A stretch of DNA of 64,000 nt from JAIESQ01 sp964495375. Lineage in GTDB: Bacteria > Planctomycetota > Planctomycetia > Pirellulales > JAEUIK01. The stretch's first letter is position 1. Each line of letters starts with the position of its first letter. A program made the position numbers and the translations under genes. The notes under the pieces are model-generated. The model searched no databases, was not told the origin of the DNA, and saw only the letters and a list, made by a program, of their open reading frames with translations. This document shows, in pieces, positions 1 through 12,100 of this stretch. The stretch lies in contig CAZBWM010000001.1 of the NCBI GenBank assembly GCA_964495375.1, positions 1 through 64,000 on the forward strand. The letters run 5' to 3'.

Positions 1-719
1 CAAAAAGAGCCGTTTGGAATTCGTAACGAAAAAACTTCCAGGAATGCGTGGCATCCCCGGACGTAGTGCGCAAGGGAAGAATCGAAGAAGGGCGCTGCTT
101 CCAAAGACCTCGCGGTCGCGGGCATCGCCGAGCACCAAAAAGCGCAGCGAACAAGCCGACGAACGAAACCAAGGGCCAGAAGTCAGAGCGACTTCGATTG
201 GGAAGACTGACGGCAGAGACTATCGCGATCGTTAACGATTGCGATCAGTGAAAGCGTGGCGCGACACCTGCACTTGCGTGCGTCGCCCGCGGCTAACGAA
301 GCCGCGCCGTCAGTTAAGAAGTCATTAGCTTTACCAGACACGCCAGATGCGTGAGCGTTCCAACGGCTGTGATACTAATTTCGCGCTCGCAGCCGGTCAA
401 GGTTTTTTACGAGGTATTCCTTGGAATTCGGTTGGATCGGGCCGTTGAGACACCTCCAGATCGGCACATAAGTATCGACAATATAGGAAGTTGCGCTCAA
501 CTTTCTCGCACGAAAGTTGGTCTGCGGAAAGATCCAATTCGGCGATTTTTTTGGCAGCGTTAGCCGTCCCAGTACCCAGCGGGAGACGCACATCCAGCCG
601 CTGCGTCCCGCACGAATGAAATAATGAAACGCGCACTGCCAGCATCTATGATAGGGGCCCCTCGCCACACGCCTGCCGCTTCACCTGCCGATCGACCTTG
701 CCGCTGGGAGTCTACGCGA
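1..719. other. Left-edge stretch without a convincing gene
   Basis: A frame is open from position 2 to a taa at 233-235 and could be the C-terminal tail of a gene lying to the left. Its translation is a basic, low-complexity R/K/S-rich string with no recognisable motif, so I do not call it a gene. Positions 279-297 carry a partial copy of the palindrome seen elsewhere in this window (ending cccgcggctaac). From about 400 to 560 the sequence is visibly poorer in G+C than the rest. No RNA gene or clear promoter was recognised. Confidence 0.5.
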
Positions 720-3026
720 ATGCCCCGTTGTTTGCTTGCTTCGATTCTGACGCTCACCACATCTTGCCTGGTCGCCACGCGACCGTGCCGCGGAGCGGAA
801 GATCGACCGACTACATCCGCCGCAACCTCGGCGCCGCAGCCTGCCGCCGACGTCCCTTTCGCGCAAGAATTTCGCGATCCTTTTATCACCGGCACGCCGG
901 AAGAGAACGACATCAGGGCGATCGCGCTGGACGACAGCGGCGATTCCAAGCCACCGCGCGTGCTGTGGCTGGCGACGCGCGCGGGACTGCGCCGACTTGG
1001 GCACGACGGAAAGCTCGCGGCGGTCGAGGCAACACTGGACGGCCCGGCGTACGACGTGGCCTGTCTCGGCGGCGAGGTGTGGGTGGCGACCTGGCGTGGT
1101 CTGTTCCATCGCACGGGGGATCAGTGGCGACAAATCGACGAAGTGACCGGCCCGATCGCGGCGGTCGACGTGAGCGCCGATCGCGTCGTGGCCGGCGGCC
1201 CCGACGGTTATTGGCAGCGTATCGACGGGCGCTGGGAGCAGTTCGCCAAAACGTGTTCGACCGACGTGCAGCGATTGCTGATCGACGGGGCCGACACCTG
1301 GATTGGCACGCAAACGGGGCTGTCTCAGGTCACTCCTAAAGGGATCACGCGCTTTACCGACAACGAACAGATCGACGGCGCCAACGTGCAGGCACTCGCG
1401 CGCGGGGCAGACGGCAGCATCTGGGCGGGCACCGATTGCGGACTGGCGATTTACAATGCCGCGCGCAACGTGACCGACTCCTTCGTGGTCGCCGCCGCGA
1501 TTCCCAATCTCGACATTCGCGCGCTGGCGTTCGACCAACAAGGGCGCGTCTGGGCGGGGACGCGTTTGGGTGTCGCGCGTGTGGCGGTCGATGCACCGGC
1601 CGGGACACACTGGGCGCTGCGGCACAGTTTGCGCTGGCTCCCGTCGAACGACGTGCGCGATGTCTGCGTGACGGACGACGCGACCTACGTGGCAACATCG
1701 GCGGGCTTGGCCGTGCTGCGCGCCAAGCAGATGACCTTGGCCGAGAAAGCAGCCTACTTCGAGGAAGTCGTGCGCGCTCGGCACTTCCGCGCTCCGGGAC
1801 TGATGGAGAAGTGCTACCTGCGCACGCAGGGAGATCTAAAAACCTGGGCGCCGATGGACACCGACAACGACGGCGGCTTCACGGCCATGTATCTCGGCTC
1901 GCAAAGTTATCGCTACGCGGTCACTCGCGACGCCGCGGCCAAGGAGATGGCCGATCGCCTGTTCGACGGGCTCGAGTTCCTGCAAACGGTCACCGAAACG
2001 CCGGGCTTCATCGCGCGTACGGTGATCCCGGCCGATTGGACCGAGATGCACGATGGCAATCGCACCTACACCGAGGTTGAGCTGGCCGACGAACGAGTCC
2101 GCGATCCACGCTTCCGCCGTGTCGAGAATCGTTGGCGGCTGAGCCGCGACAAAAAATGGCGTTGGAAAGGAGACACCAGCAGTGATGAAGTCACCGCCCA
2201 TTTCTATGGTTACGCGCTGTACTACGACCTGGCCGCCGACGAGCCGCATAGAGACCGCGTGCGAGCGCTCGTACGCCGAGTGATGGATTACATCATCGAA
2301 GGGGGCTACGTGTTTCGCGACATCGACGGGCAAGCCACGCTCTGGGGAGTCTGGTCGCCGGCCAAGCTCAATGGCGACCCGAACTGGCAGCCCGAGCGCG
2401 GGACCAACTCGGTCGAAATCATGTCGTACCTGGCGATCGCCGCGCACATCACTGGCGACAAGAAGTACCGGGAACACGCCGCCAAGCTTTGCGACCAGCA
2501 CGGTTACGATCGCCTGGTAAGGCATCCCAAGCTCGCCAGCCCCGGACAGTTCACGTTCATCGACGACGAGTTGCTGTCGTTCTGCTATCGCGGGCTATTC
2601 GCATACGGCGACAAGTTCCCCTGCCGCGAGGCACTCCGCGTCGGTCTCGATCAGTGGTTCTCGACGGCGCAGCGCATCGACAGCCCGCAGTACACGTTTG
2701 TGTGGCAAGCCGCGACGGGACAGGAAACTCCGCGCGGTCAGCAGGCGAGCGTCGACTTCTTGCGTAACGCGCCGCTCGACCTGGTGATGTGGGGAGTCGA
2801 CAACACGTCCCGGCACGATCTGGCGATCGTGCCCCGCCCCGTTGCCGATAGCGCTCAGACCGATCGACTGCTGCCGCCCGACGAGCGCGGCGTCGTTGGT
2901 TGGGACGGCAATTGCTTCAAGGCGTTCGAGCATGGCTTCGGTGGCATGGCCGAAGCGAGCCCGGTGTTCTGGCTATCGCCGTATTGGATGGGTCGGCATG
3001 CGGGATTTATTGAGGGGGCGAAGTAA
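720..3026 (+). CDS. Secreted protein: beta-propeller N-half plus alpha/alpha-toroid-like C-half
   Basis: The frame is open from 624, but the ATG at 720 gives a proper signal peptide (MPRCLLASILTLTTSCLVA, then cleavage near RGAED), so I take it as the start (768 aa). Residues about 60-340 hold repeated units of the type WLATRAGLRRL, WVATWRGLF, WIGTQTGLSQV, WAGTDCGLAIY and WAGTRLGVARV, the pattern of two-component-regulator propeller (Reg_prop) repeats. Residues about 341-768 are rich in Trp/Tyr and helical, with stretches such as MDTDNDGGFTAMYLGSQ, which suggests a glycoside-hydrolase-like alpha/alpha toroid; this fold is an inference. Probably periplasmic. No kinase domain follows the propeller, so it is not a one-gene sensor. 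Substrate and role unknown. Confidence 0.8.
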   Translation: MPRCLLASILTLTTSCLVATRPCRGAEDRPTTSAATSAPQPAADVPFAQEFRDPFITGTPEENDIRAIALDDSGDSKPPRVLWLATRAGLRRLGHDGKLAAVEATLDGPAYDVACLGGEVWVATWRGLFHRTGDQWRQIDEVTGPIAAVDVSADRVVAGGPDGYWQRIDGRWEQFAKTCSTDVQRLLIDGADTWIGTQTGLSQVTPKGITRFTDNEQIDGANVQALARGADGSIWAGTDCGLAIYNAARNVTDSFVVAAAIPNLDIRALAFDQQGRVWAGTRLGVARVAVDAPAGTHWALRHSLRWLPSNDVRDVCVTDDATYVATSAGLAVLRAKQMTLAEKAAYFEEVVRARHFRAPGLMEKCYLRTQGDLKTWAPMDTDNDGGFTAMYLGSQSYRYAVTRDAAAKEMADRLFDGLEFLQTVTETPGFIARTVIPADWTEMHDGNRTYTEVELADERVRDPRFRRVENRWRLSRDKKWRWKGDTSSDEVTAHFYGYALYYDLAADEPHRDRVRALVRRVMDYIIEGGYVFRDIDGQATLWGVWSPAKLNGDPNWQPERGTNSVEIMSYLAIAAHITGDKKYREHAAKLCDQHGYDRLVRHPKLASPGQFTFIDDELLSFCYRGLFAYGDKFPCREALRVGLDQWFSTAQRIDSPQYTFVWQAATGQETPRGQQASVDFLRNAPLDLVMWGVDNTSRHDLAIVPRPVADSAQTDRLLPPDERGVVGWDGNCFKAFEHGFGGMAEASPVFWLSPYWMGRHAGFIEGAK

Positions 3027-3442
3027 GGGGCTCGACGCTCCACGTCGTTGAGCGTTTTGATGGACGCCTGCGCGTTGCGCATTCGCGATTGGGCCCTTCC
3101 GCACTCGCGATCTCCCGCGGCCGGCATCACCGCGCTAATCGTTATCACCGGAATGCGACCTCGGCAGTCCTCGCACACTTCGCGCCAAACCGCTTAGCGC
3201 GACGCACCAATTCCCCCTGCCTTTTAGGCAAATGGTGCGTGTCGATCCGTCAATTTCGACCTCGCGAGCCGACCCACACTCAGCCTGACCGGTTGAGCTA
3301 CATATCTAGGGGGAAATCGGCCGTCCGCCCGGGTTAGCACTCCGCAAACGTCGGGAACTGCGCGACGCGTGGGGAGCGCATCTGGTCGACCGCGATTGAA
3401 CCCACGCGGCGGCCAACACTGCGGCTCGCTGAGGATCGAGTC
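3027..3442. other. Intergenic stretch, nothing recognised
   Basis: About 415 bases between the secreted propeller protein and the hybrid kinase. Short open frames on both strands lack a ribosome site and protein-like composition. No clear terminator with a T-run and no convincing promoter was seen. Confidence 0.5.
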
Positions 3443-5347
<1,905 letters not shown>

Positions 5348-5649
5348 ATCGAGCGTTGACGGCGCTGCGGACAGAGCTGGTCGCCTATCGACCAGGTTGC
5401 CGCCAGAGTGCCATTCGAGATCTCTGCGAGCCGCGGCCGCGGTCCTTGCGTGCGAACGCGCAAGTTGCGCCGATTTCTTGAGTTGCGAAACTGCGACTCG
5501 CCTTTTGTCGAAAGCCGATCGAAGTCGCCGCCAGCTTTGGCCCGGCGATTGCAATCACTCGCTGGTGTGATCGCGGATTCAAGCCCTCGCCGATCAAGCG
5601 AGCCGATCACCTGATTGATTCAACAACTCGACTCAAGGAGAAACAGATC
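5348..5649. other. Intergenic stretch before a small membrane protein gene
   Basis: About 300 bases with no gene-like frame. The end carries an AAGGAG ribosome site at 5635-5640 that belongs to the small gene starting at 5650. No terminator with a clear T-run was found after the kinase gene. Confidence 0.5.
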
Positions 5650-5778
5650 ATGGAAACGCTACTCGTTGCCACGCCCGTTGTCGCCGCCGCTGGTTACTCG
5701 CTGGTTTACCTGTTGGCCGGTGGAGGTATCTTCGGCGCGATTGTGATTTTCGTCGTCGCCAAGATGCTAGGGCGTTAA
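5650..5778 (+). CDS. Small one-helix membrane protein (42 aa)
   Basis: ATG at 5650, taa at 5776-5778. The start is preceded at ideal distance by AAGGAG (5635-5640), which supports real translation. The product begins METLLVATPVVAAAGYS and continues as an almost uninterrupted hydrophobic helix with a glycine-rich centre (LLAGGGIFGAIVIFVV), closing with the basic KMLGR. It therefore looks like a single-pass membrane micropeptide with the positive end in the cytoplasm. Function unknown. A second hydrophobic small protein of similar size is encoded at 49348, but the two do not look homologous. Confidence 0.65.
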   Translation: METLLVATPVVAAAGYSLVYLLAGGGIFGAIVIFVVAKMLGR

Positions 5779-5940
5779 CGCACGCTAGTACATGTCGCGG
5801 CTCCTTGAGCGCGTGGGCGCCACGGGCAGCTTGAACCCCGGGTCCGCCGAAAGGTGAAACCAGGGCGACAACCGCCGGTGGCGCCCGCCGCCGCGCGGTG
5901 TCCTCTCACAGCTTCCTCGAAGCGAACGCTCGTACCAAGC

Positions 5941-6480
5941 CTAAGTCCCGTCGCTGCCCGAAAGCCGAATGGGCAAAACGACTTTTACCGCGATGGTGTC
6001 GACGTCGATGACCTTCTCGGGTGAGGCGGCAATTGCATCGGCAACGACCGCTAGGACTGGAAGGTGCAATCCTGCCCACGACGATGGCAGTTCGCGGCGC
6101 GCGGAGCATCGATCGGATAGGGCCGCGCGAAATAACTCTGCCGCACGCCGCGCATGACGTTCAACGCCCGCGGCGTTTCCTTCCCGCGCTTTAACGCCGG
6201 CGGCCGCCAACTTGATTAGCCCCTTGAGAGCCGTCGCGTCGGCGCCCTTGCGTCCTGCTGCCATCCAAAGCACCTCCCACGCTTCGTGAGCCTCCCAATA
6301 GTAGCCTGCATCAAAAAGCCGCAGCGCATGACAAAATTCGCGACTTTGTTCCCATCGTGCAGGGTCGAGTGGCGGAACCTTTCGCGGCGGCTGACCGTAG
6401 CTATGCCCGGCCGGGTCAGTCACCGGTTGCGGAAACCTGCCCGGTACGTAGCTATAGGGGGGTAACGAATCGTCGGACAT
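5941..6480 (-). CDS. DUF309 domain protein
   Basis: 179 aa from the ATG at 6480 (a TTG lies one codon upstream). The core has the DUF309 signature: an aromatic-acidic helix FDAGYYWEAHEAWEVLW followed by a second helix LKGLIKLAAAGVKAREGN and a third HARRAAELFRAAL. This is a small all-helical family of unknown function, related in fold to TPR-like helical hairpins. The N-terminal ~45 residues are Pro/Tyr-rich and probably disordered. It lies alone on the minus strand between two plus-strand genes, so it is monocistronic. No ribosome site is evident upstream. Confidence 0.85.
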   Translation of the reverse strand: MSDDSLPPYSYVPGRFPQPVTDPAGHSYGQPPRKVPPLDPARWEQSREFCHALRLFDAGYYWEAHEAWEVLWMAAGRKGADATALKGLIKLAAAGVKAREGNAAGVERHARRAAELFRAALSDRCSARRELPSSWAGLHLPVLAVVADAIAASPEKVIDVDTIAVKVVLPIRLSGSDGT

Positions 6481-6597
6481 CAACGCTTGAATCTCAAAGA
6501 GAGCGAGCTACCGGCCAAGTCGCTACGACGCGCCTAACCAATAAAGTCGCCGTGCCCGGGGCGAGATACTCGCTAGCCCCCCCAATTTTCCGTTATT

Positions 6598-7056
6598 ATG
6601 ACCGCCATGAACAAGGCCTTTGTCCGCGAACCTGACGACAACGGACAGCGTCAATGCCCTCGCTGCGGCTCACTAGGCGTGGCGGTGGGCCCCGACACGA
6701 TCGCGGCCCACCTGCCGGCAGGCGAGACGAGCGGCCTGGCGTCGGCCTTTTTTTGCCCCTATGCGTCGTGCGGCGTGGCATACTTTGACATCTTCGAGCG
6801 GGTGCTCGAGGTCGACCGGCTGACGGGGGCTGTCTGGCCCAAAGACCCGGCGGCCCCGATCTGCGCCTGCTTCGGATTCGGTCGCGAGGAAATCGAGGCC
6901 GACATCCAAGAGGGGGGCGTGCGACGGACTCGCGAATTAGTCGAGAAAGCGGGTTCGCCGGCCGCGCACTGCACGACGGCCTCGGCCAGCGGGCATAGTT
7001 GCGTGCCCGACGTACAGCGCTATTACCTGAAGCACCGCAACCCTTCCCAAACGTAG
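6598..7056 (+). CDS. CopZ-like zinc / [2Fe-2S] (BFD-type) protein
   Basis: 152 aa in two metal-binding parts. The first has CPRCG (Cys20, Cys23) and CPYASC (Cys53, Cys58), the pattern of the zinc domain found at the N-terminus of the archaeal CopZ metallochaperone. The second (about 88-145) begins ICACFGF and ends CTTASASGHSC, giving Cys89, Cys91, Cys125 and Cys135, the arrangement of the BFD-like [2Fe-2S] domain. A classical HMA copper-binding domain (MxCxxC) is absent. Start is ATG 6598 or the in-frame ATG 6607; neither has a clear ribosome site. It is followed 14 nt later by an acetyltransferase-like gene and may be co-transcribed. Redox or metal handling in the cytoplasm is an inference. 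Confidence 0.8.
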   Translation: MTAMNKAFVREPDDNGQRQCPRCGSLGVAVGPDTIAAHLPAGETSGLASAFFCPYASCGVAYFDIFERVLEVDRLTGAVWPKDPAAPICACFGFGREEIEADIQEGGVRRTRELVEKAGSPAAHCTTASASGHSCVPDVQRYYLKHRNPSQT

Positions 7057-7070
7057 AAGAGGCCCTCGTC

Positions 7071-8300
7071 ATGTCGCTCTCCAATAGCGACGCCGCCGTC
7101 AGCAGCCGACCGCGGATCGACGCGCGCCTGGAGATGAACCCGGGAGGCGCAGTGGAAATCGTGCGCGTCGACTCCCGGCAGCAACTGCGCGAGTTTATCG
7201 ATCTTCCCTGGCACATTTATCGCAACGATCCGCTCTGGGTACCGCCGCTCAAGTCGCAGGTCAAGCACCTGCTCGACACGGCTCGGCATCCGTTCTGGAA
7301 GCATGGCGAGCGAGAACTGTTCCTCGCGCGGCGCAAGGGACGCACGGTCGGCCGCATCGCGGCAATCATCGATCACAGCTACATCCGCTACCACGATGAG
7401 CGGATGGGCATCTTCGGCTACTTCGAATGCGATCCCGACCAGGGGGCGGCCGACGCCCTGCTGGGGGCCGCCGCCGATTGGACGCACCGCCGCGGAATGA
7501 GCTTCCTCCGCGGACCGATGAACGGCTCGACCAACTACGAGCTCGGCTTGCTGATCCACGGCTACGAGCATCCCCCCACGATCATGATGCCGTGGCAGCC
7601 GCCCTACTATCTCGATCTGCTCGAGGGCTGCGGACTGACGAAGGAAAAAGACCTGTTGGCGATGCTGATCGACCGCAGCCACGAGACGTCGCCGCGCGTC
7701 GCCAAACTGGTCGAACGCATCAAACGCAATCACAATATTTCGATTCGCACGGCGACGCGCCGCACGCTCGACCGCGACATGGCGATGGTCAAGGAGATCT
7801 ATTACGAATCTTGGTCGAAGAACTGGGGCTTCGTCCCCTTAAGCGACGACGAGTTCGACGAATCGGCGCGGCAGATGGCCCGCATCATGGACCCCGATCT
7901 GGTGCTGTTCCTGTACCACCACGACGAGCCGGCCGGCATTTGCGTGATCTTGCCCGACATGAATCCGCTATTGAAACGCTTAAACGGGCAGATGGGCTTG
8001 ACCGGCTTGTTCAAGTACTTCTATTACCGGCACGAAGTCAACGGGTTGCGGGCGATTCTGTTCGGGTTCAAGCCGCAGTATCGAAAGTTGGGTTTGCCGT
8101 TGGTGGCGTTTGCCCATTTGGAAATCCTGCTTCGCAAGCAGCAGAAGTACCACTCGCTCGAGCTGGGCTGGAATCTCGAAGACAACGAAGACATCAACCG
8201 TTTCGATATCGAGGTCGGAGGCCGCGAGTACAAGCGCTATCGCCTGTTTCGCAAAGAGCTGACCACCGGGACAGCCGGCACTGACGGCCCGGCCACGTAG
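7071..8300 (+). CDS. GNAT-superfamily-like protein
   Basis: 409 aa from ATG 7071; an open frame extends to 6999 but overlaps the preceding gene. The protein has two acyltransferase-like halves: about 25-190 (WVPPLKSQVKHLL, FLARRKGRTVGRIAAIID, MGIFGYFECDPD) and about 200-400 (MVKEIYYESWSKNWGFVPLS, then the RAILFGFKPQYRKLGLPL strand-helix). This is the layout of the planctomycete and proteobacterial proteins usually annotated as N-acetyltransferase or, wrongly in my view, dATP pyrophosphohydrolase. Acetyl-CoA use is inferred from the fold; the acceptor is unknown. No signal peptide or membrane segment. Confidence 0.75.
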   Translation: MSLSNSDAAVSSRPRIDARLEMNPGGAVEIVRVDSRQQLREFIDLPWHIYRNDPLWVPPLKSQVKHLLDTARHPFWKHGERELFLARRKGRTVGRIAAIIDHSYIRYHDERMGIFGYFECDPDQGAADALLGAAADWTHRRGMSFLRGPMNGSTNYELGLLIHGYEHPPTIMMPWQPPYYLDLLEGCGLTKEKDLLAMLIDRSHETSPRVAKLVERIKRNHNISIRTATRRTLDRDMAMVKEIYYESWSKNWGFVPLSDDEFDESARQMARIMDPDLVLFLYHHDEPAGICVILPDMNPLLKRLNGQMGLTGLFKYFYYRHEVNGLRAILFGFKPQYRKLGLPLVAFAHLEILLRKQQKYHSLELGWNLEDNEDINRFDIEVGGREYKRYRLFRKELTTGTAGTDGPAT

Positions 8301-8357
8301 AGTTTTATCAAAGTCCACTACGCGCACGACGCGCGACTACTCGTAGGGAGCACGATT

Positions 8358-8867
8358 TTGGAGATCGACACGACGCAGTTTGTCATTAGTTTGTTGTTGC
8401 GCTGGGCCCACATTCTGGCGGCGATCACAGCCGTCGGCGGGACCATCTTCATGCGGATGGCGCTGTTGCCCACCGTGGGTGAATTGCCCGAGGCCGATCG
8501 TAAGACCGTGCACGATGGCATCCGCCGGCGCTGGGCGCTGTGGGTGCATCTGTCGATCGGCTTTCTGCTCGTCAGCGGTTTCTACAACTATTTGGTCTAT
8601 ACGCGCGTGCAACATGAAGGCGACGGTCTTTACCACGCGTTGTTCGGCGTCAAGTTTCTGCTGGCGCTGGTGATCTTTTTCGTCGCCTCCTTGCTCATGG
8701 GGCGCAGCCCGGCCGCCGATCGTTTTCGCCAAAAGCGCAAGACCTGGCTGACGCTCAACATGACGCTGGCGATCGCGGTCGTGCTGATCTCAGGCGTCAT
8801 GCGCACGCTGCCGCAGAAGCCGCGCCCGACGGAGCTCGCCCCGGCCACGACAGCGCAAACTCCGTAA
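8358..8867 (+). CDS. CopD/DUF2269-like four-helix membrane protein
   Basis: 169 aa with a TTG start at 8358 preceded by GTAGGGAG (8343-8350). Four hydrophobic helices are visible: LLLRWAHILAAITAVGGTIF, LWVHLSIGFLLVSGFYNYL, VKFLLALVIFFVASLLM and LNMTLAIAVVLISGVM. The helix-1 RWAHILAA pattern with conserved His resembles the CopD / DUF2269 / heme-binding four-helix membrane families. Binding of heme or copper is only suggested by these His residues (in helix 1 and WVH of helix 2). It is followed closely by a small coiled-coil gene, so both may be one transcript ended by the terminator at 9090. Confidence 0.7.
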   Translation: MEIDTTQFVISLLLRWAHILAAITAVGGTIFMRMALLPTVGELPEADRKTVHDGIRRRWALWVHLSIGFLLVSGFYNYLVYTRVQHEGDGLYHALFGVKFLLALVIFFVASLLMGRSPAADRFRQKRKTWLTLNMTLAIAVVLISGVMRTLPQKPRPTELAPATTAQTP

Positions 8868-8891
8868 CCGCCTCACGACGAGTGAAACACC

Positions 8892-9062
8892 ATGGACAAG
8901 AAAGCCAAAAAGCGAATCGACCTGTTGCATCAGCGGCAACAGAAGCTGCGGCAGCAGATCGCCGGCGCCAAGAAGCAGAACGACGATCCCCAAGAGCTCG
9001 CGCAACTCGAGCGCGCGATGGCCGAAACCGAGAGCGAGCTGGCCAAGCTGCGCGAGTCTTGA
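8892..9062 (+). CDS. Small coiled-coil protein (56 aa)
   Basis: ATG at 8892, tga at 9060-9062. The sequence starts MDKKAKKRIDLLHQRQQKL and is almost entirely charged helix with heptad-like Leu spacing (LLHQRQQKLRQQI, LAQLERAMAETESELAKL), so a two-stranded coiled coil is expected. It sits 24 nt after the four-helix membrane protein gene and just before a strong terminator, which argues that it is a real last gene of that transcript. Function unknown. Confidence 0.7.
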   Translation: MDKKAKKRIDLLHQRQQKLRQQIAGAKKQNDDPQELAQLERAMAETESELAKLRES

Positions 9063-9089
9063 AGTCGCGAGTGCTCTGAGAACGCACAA

Positions 9090-9157
9090 CCCAGGGAAGA
9101 TTACTAGCAGCCGCTATCGGACGATTCCGACCGCTAGTAATCTTCCCTGGGCTTTTT
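9090..9157 (+). terminator. Strong rho-independent terminator
   Basis: A perfect 19-bp inverted repeat (9090-9108 and 9133-9151, arms beginning cccagggaagattac) encloses a 24-nt loop and is followed directly by a run of five T at 9153-9157. It closes the plus-strand genes ending at 9062. The minus-strand adhesin gene ends at 9186, but the opposite side of the stem lacks a T-run, so it is probably unidirectional. Confidence 0.85.
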
Positions 9158-9185
9158 CTATGCTTCGCTGTCGCGAGTCCGACGC

Positions 9186-12100
9186 TCAGTTCGGCGCGTC
9201 GGTCGGCCGTGCGGCGACATCGTCGGTCAGATCGCGGTAGAGCGCCGGCTCGTCACGGCCGTCGCCGTCCCAGTCACCCACAACCGGTTGGTCGTCGACG
9301 CTACCCAGGTCGTAAGCCCGATCGTGTGGTTCGAGCTTGCCACTGTGGTCGCGATCGATGTACCAGGTGCCGCGACGGTAAACGCCCAGCTCGGTGCGAC
9401 CGTCGCCGTCGAAATCGCCGACGATCGGAATGTCGGTGCTCAAACCGTAATCGACGACCTTGTCGCCGTCGCCAAAACTTCCGTCGCCGTTGGTGTCGAG
9501 GTACCAGGTGCCGCCGCTGAACAGACCGATGGTTTGAATCCCGTCGCCGTTCCAGTCGCCCGCCAACGGCACGTCGCCCGACACGCCGAAGCGGAACACG
9601 TGATCGATCAGGTCAGATCGCACCCGCCCGTGGCGGGTTCGTTTGAGCGTGCGGTCGCCATCGGTCGACTGATGCGGTTGCGGGGGCACGTTCTTGGGGA
9701 CCGAGCGCTTGGTATTCTCAGGGTCGGGCAAGCCGGGCTCGGCGGCCAGGGCGCGGGGGTCTTCTTCCCACGAAGGGCCGAAGATGCCGATGTCCGCTTT
9801 GCCGTCGCCGTCCCAATCTCCGACGATCGGCTGGTCGTGCTTGGCACCAAGCTTGAGCCACAGGTCAGCATCATCCCAGACACCGTTGCCGTTGGCGTCG
9901 ATGAACCAATCGCCATCGATGAAGACGCCGACGTCGTCGATGCCGTCACCGTTGAAGTCGCCCGCGACCGGCTTGCCCTTGAGCGTGCCGAACACGAAGG
10001 TGCGATTCTGGCCCGGCTGCCCGGTGGGGATGGTCCACTGGGCACCGTTGAGCGGCTGGCCCGACCAGTTCGAAGCGTTGAACTTCACGCTCCGCACCAG
10101 TCCGTCGGCGGCCGCGCTCGGCTCGCCGCGGGGAGTGCCGTCGTTCACGACGCTCAAGTGCCAGGTGTAGCTATCCTGCTCGCCGACGCCGCCAAAGTAG
10201 CGGAACTGGGCGATGGTCGGCGGCGGGTTGAAGAATACGCCTGGACCGGCCGGACCACCAACAAACTGCTGCGGCGGGCTGAAGGCCGGCGCGATGTTGT
10301 TGATCGGCAAGAAGCCAACCGTCAGGGCGGCGATGAACGGCTGCGGCGGTGTGATCACCGGCGGCGTCGTCAGCACTTCGCTGAAGTTGTTTTCGATCGA
10401 CTCCTGACCCGGCATTACATAGATGCGGGCAATGGCGTCGTCGATGCTCGTCGAACCAGTCAGAATCAACGGCCGGAGCGGGTCGCTGAATTTCAGCGGC
10501 ATGCCCCCCGTGCTGCCCGGGCTATCGATACCGTTGACGTAACCGGTCGGCTGCACCTCGAACACGGTGTAGTACTTACCTGGCTCGAGATTCGTGAAAC
10601 GATAGAAGCCATTGGCGTCGGTGATCGCCGTGACTGGGTTGCCAAAGGCATCGCGAACAAGCTCGCCGCTGAGATCGGCCAACCGCAGCATCACGCCTGC
10701 CAGCGGAGTGTCGTCGACAGTGCGCTGGCCGTTGCTGACTGAAGGTACGTCAACCACCGTGCCGGGGTAGGCGGTTACCGCCCCCCCGTCCTGGAAGACG
10801 TAGCCCGAAATCGAGGCCGGTCGCAATTCACCGAAGTTGTAGTTGTGGCCGACTTTGCTGGGGGTCAGCGTGATGTCGAGGATGTGGTTGGGCTGGCTAT
10901 CCTCGTCACCCCCTTGGTCGCCGGCTTCGGCGCAGCCGTCGAAGTAACCGTTCGGCTGAATTTCCTGGATGCTATAGGTGCCCGGCTTGAGATTCAGGAA
11001 CTCGTAGTAACCGTTGGCGTTGGTAGTCGTGGACGTAATCTGGTTGCCTTGTGAATCGAGCAGCCAGATCGTGACGCCAGCGATCGGCGCCTCGCCCGAG
11101 TCGTAGTTGCAGTTCTGATTGTCGTCGGCGAACACATAGCCCGAGATGCCGACCGGTTCGTTGACGCAGAAGTTGTACTGCGTGGCGGCGACGCTCGAAC
11201 CGACGACGATCGAGCTGATCAGCGTCTTGCTCGTCGAGGTGCCGGCGACCGAACCCGGGTGCGAAGCCACGGCATAGTACGGGTTAGGCAACACTTCTTC
11301 GATGCCGTAAGTGCCCGGCTGTAGGTTGTCGAACTTGTACTCACCGTTGGCATCAGTCAAGGTGCTTTGCAGCCGCACGCCATTGGCATCCAGCAGCCAG
11401 ATGGTGACGCCGGGAAGCAGAACCTCGCCGGGGTCATAAACGCAGTCGCCATCGCGATCAGCCAGTACGCGGCCACTTATGCTCGCCGGCAGCAGTTCGC
11501 CAAAGATGTAATCCGTGGCAGTCATGCCCGGCAGCAGGATCGCGCCGCTGATCGTGTCGCCATTGACGGTGCCACTCGCGGTGCCTGCATGCGTGCAGCC
11601 CTGGAAATAGCCATCGGGCTGTACTTCCTGCACGCCGTAGGTGCCTTTGCGCAAGCCTGTGAACTGGTAGTTGCCGTTGGCGTCGGTCACCGTGGTAATA
11701 CCGGTGAACACGCCATTGGCGTCGAGCAACCGAATGGTTACGCCGGCAATCCCGTGCTCATTGACGTCGCGGAAGCAGTTCTGGTTCAGGTCGCTCCACA
11801 CATAGCCCGAAAGCGTGGCCGGCTCGTGAACGCAGAAGTCGTAGTCCAGCGCCGTGGTGCCCGACGGCATCCCAATGCCGGCGATCAAAGTTTTGGTGAC
11901 GGCGTTCCCGCCCGCGGTGCCGGCATGGGCCGCCGCGTCGAAGTAGGGAGTCGGCACCGTGAGTCGCACCTGGTACGTCCCCGGGGGCAAGCTGGCAAAC
12001 TCGTAGCGCCCCTGGGCATCGGTGAACGTCGTGCCGATGACCACGCCCTGGGGATCGAGCAGTTCGACCTTGGCCCCTGCGACGAGAATTTCGCCAGGAT

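Noticed and set aside
2..235. Possible C-terminal piece of a gene entering from the left
   Set aside because: Basic low-complexity translation with no recognisable family; left as an open question, not called.
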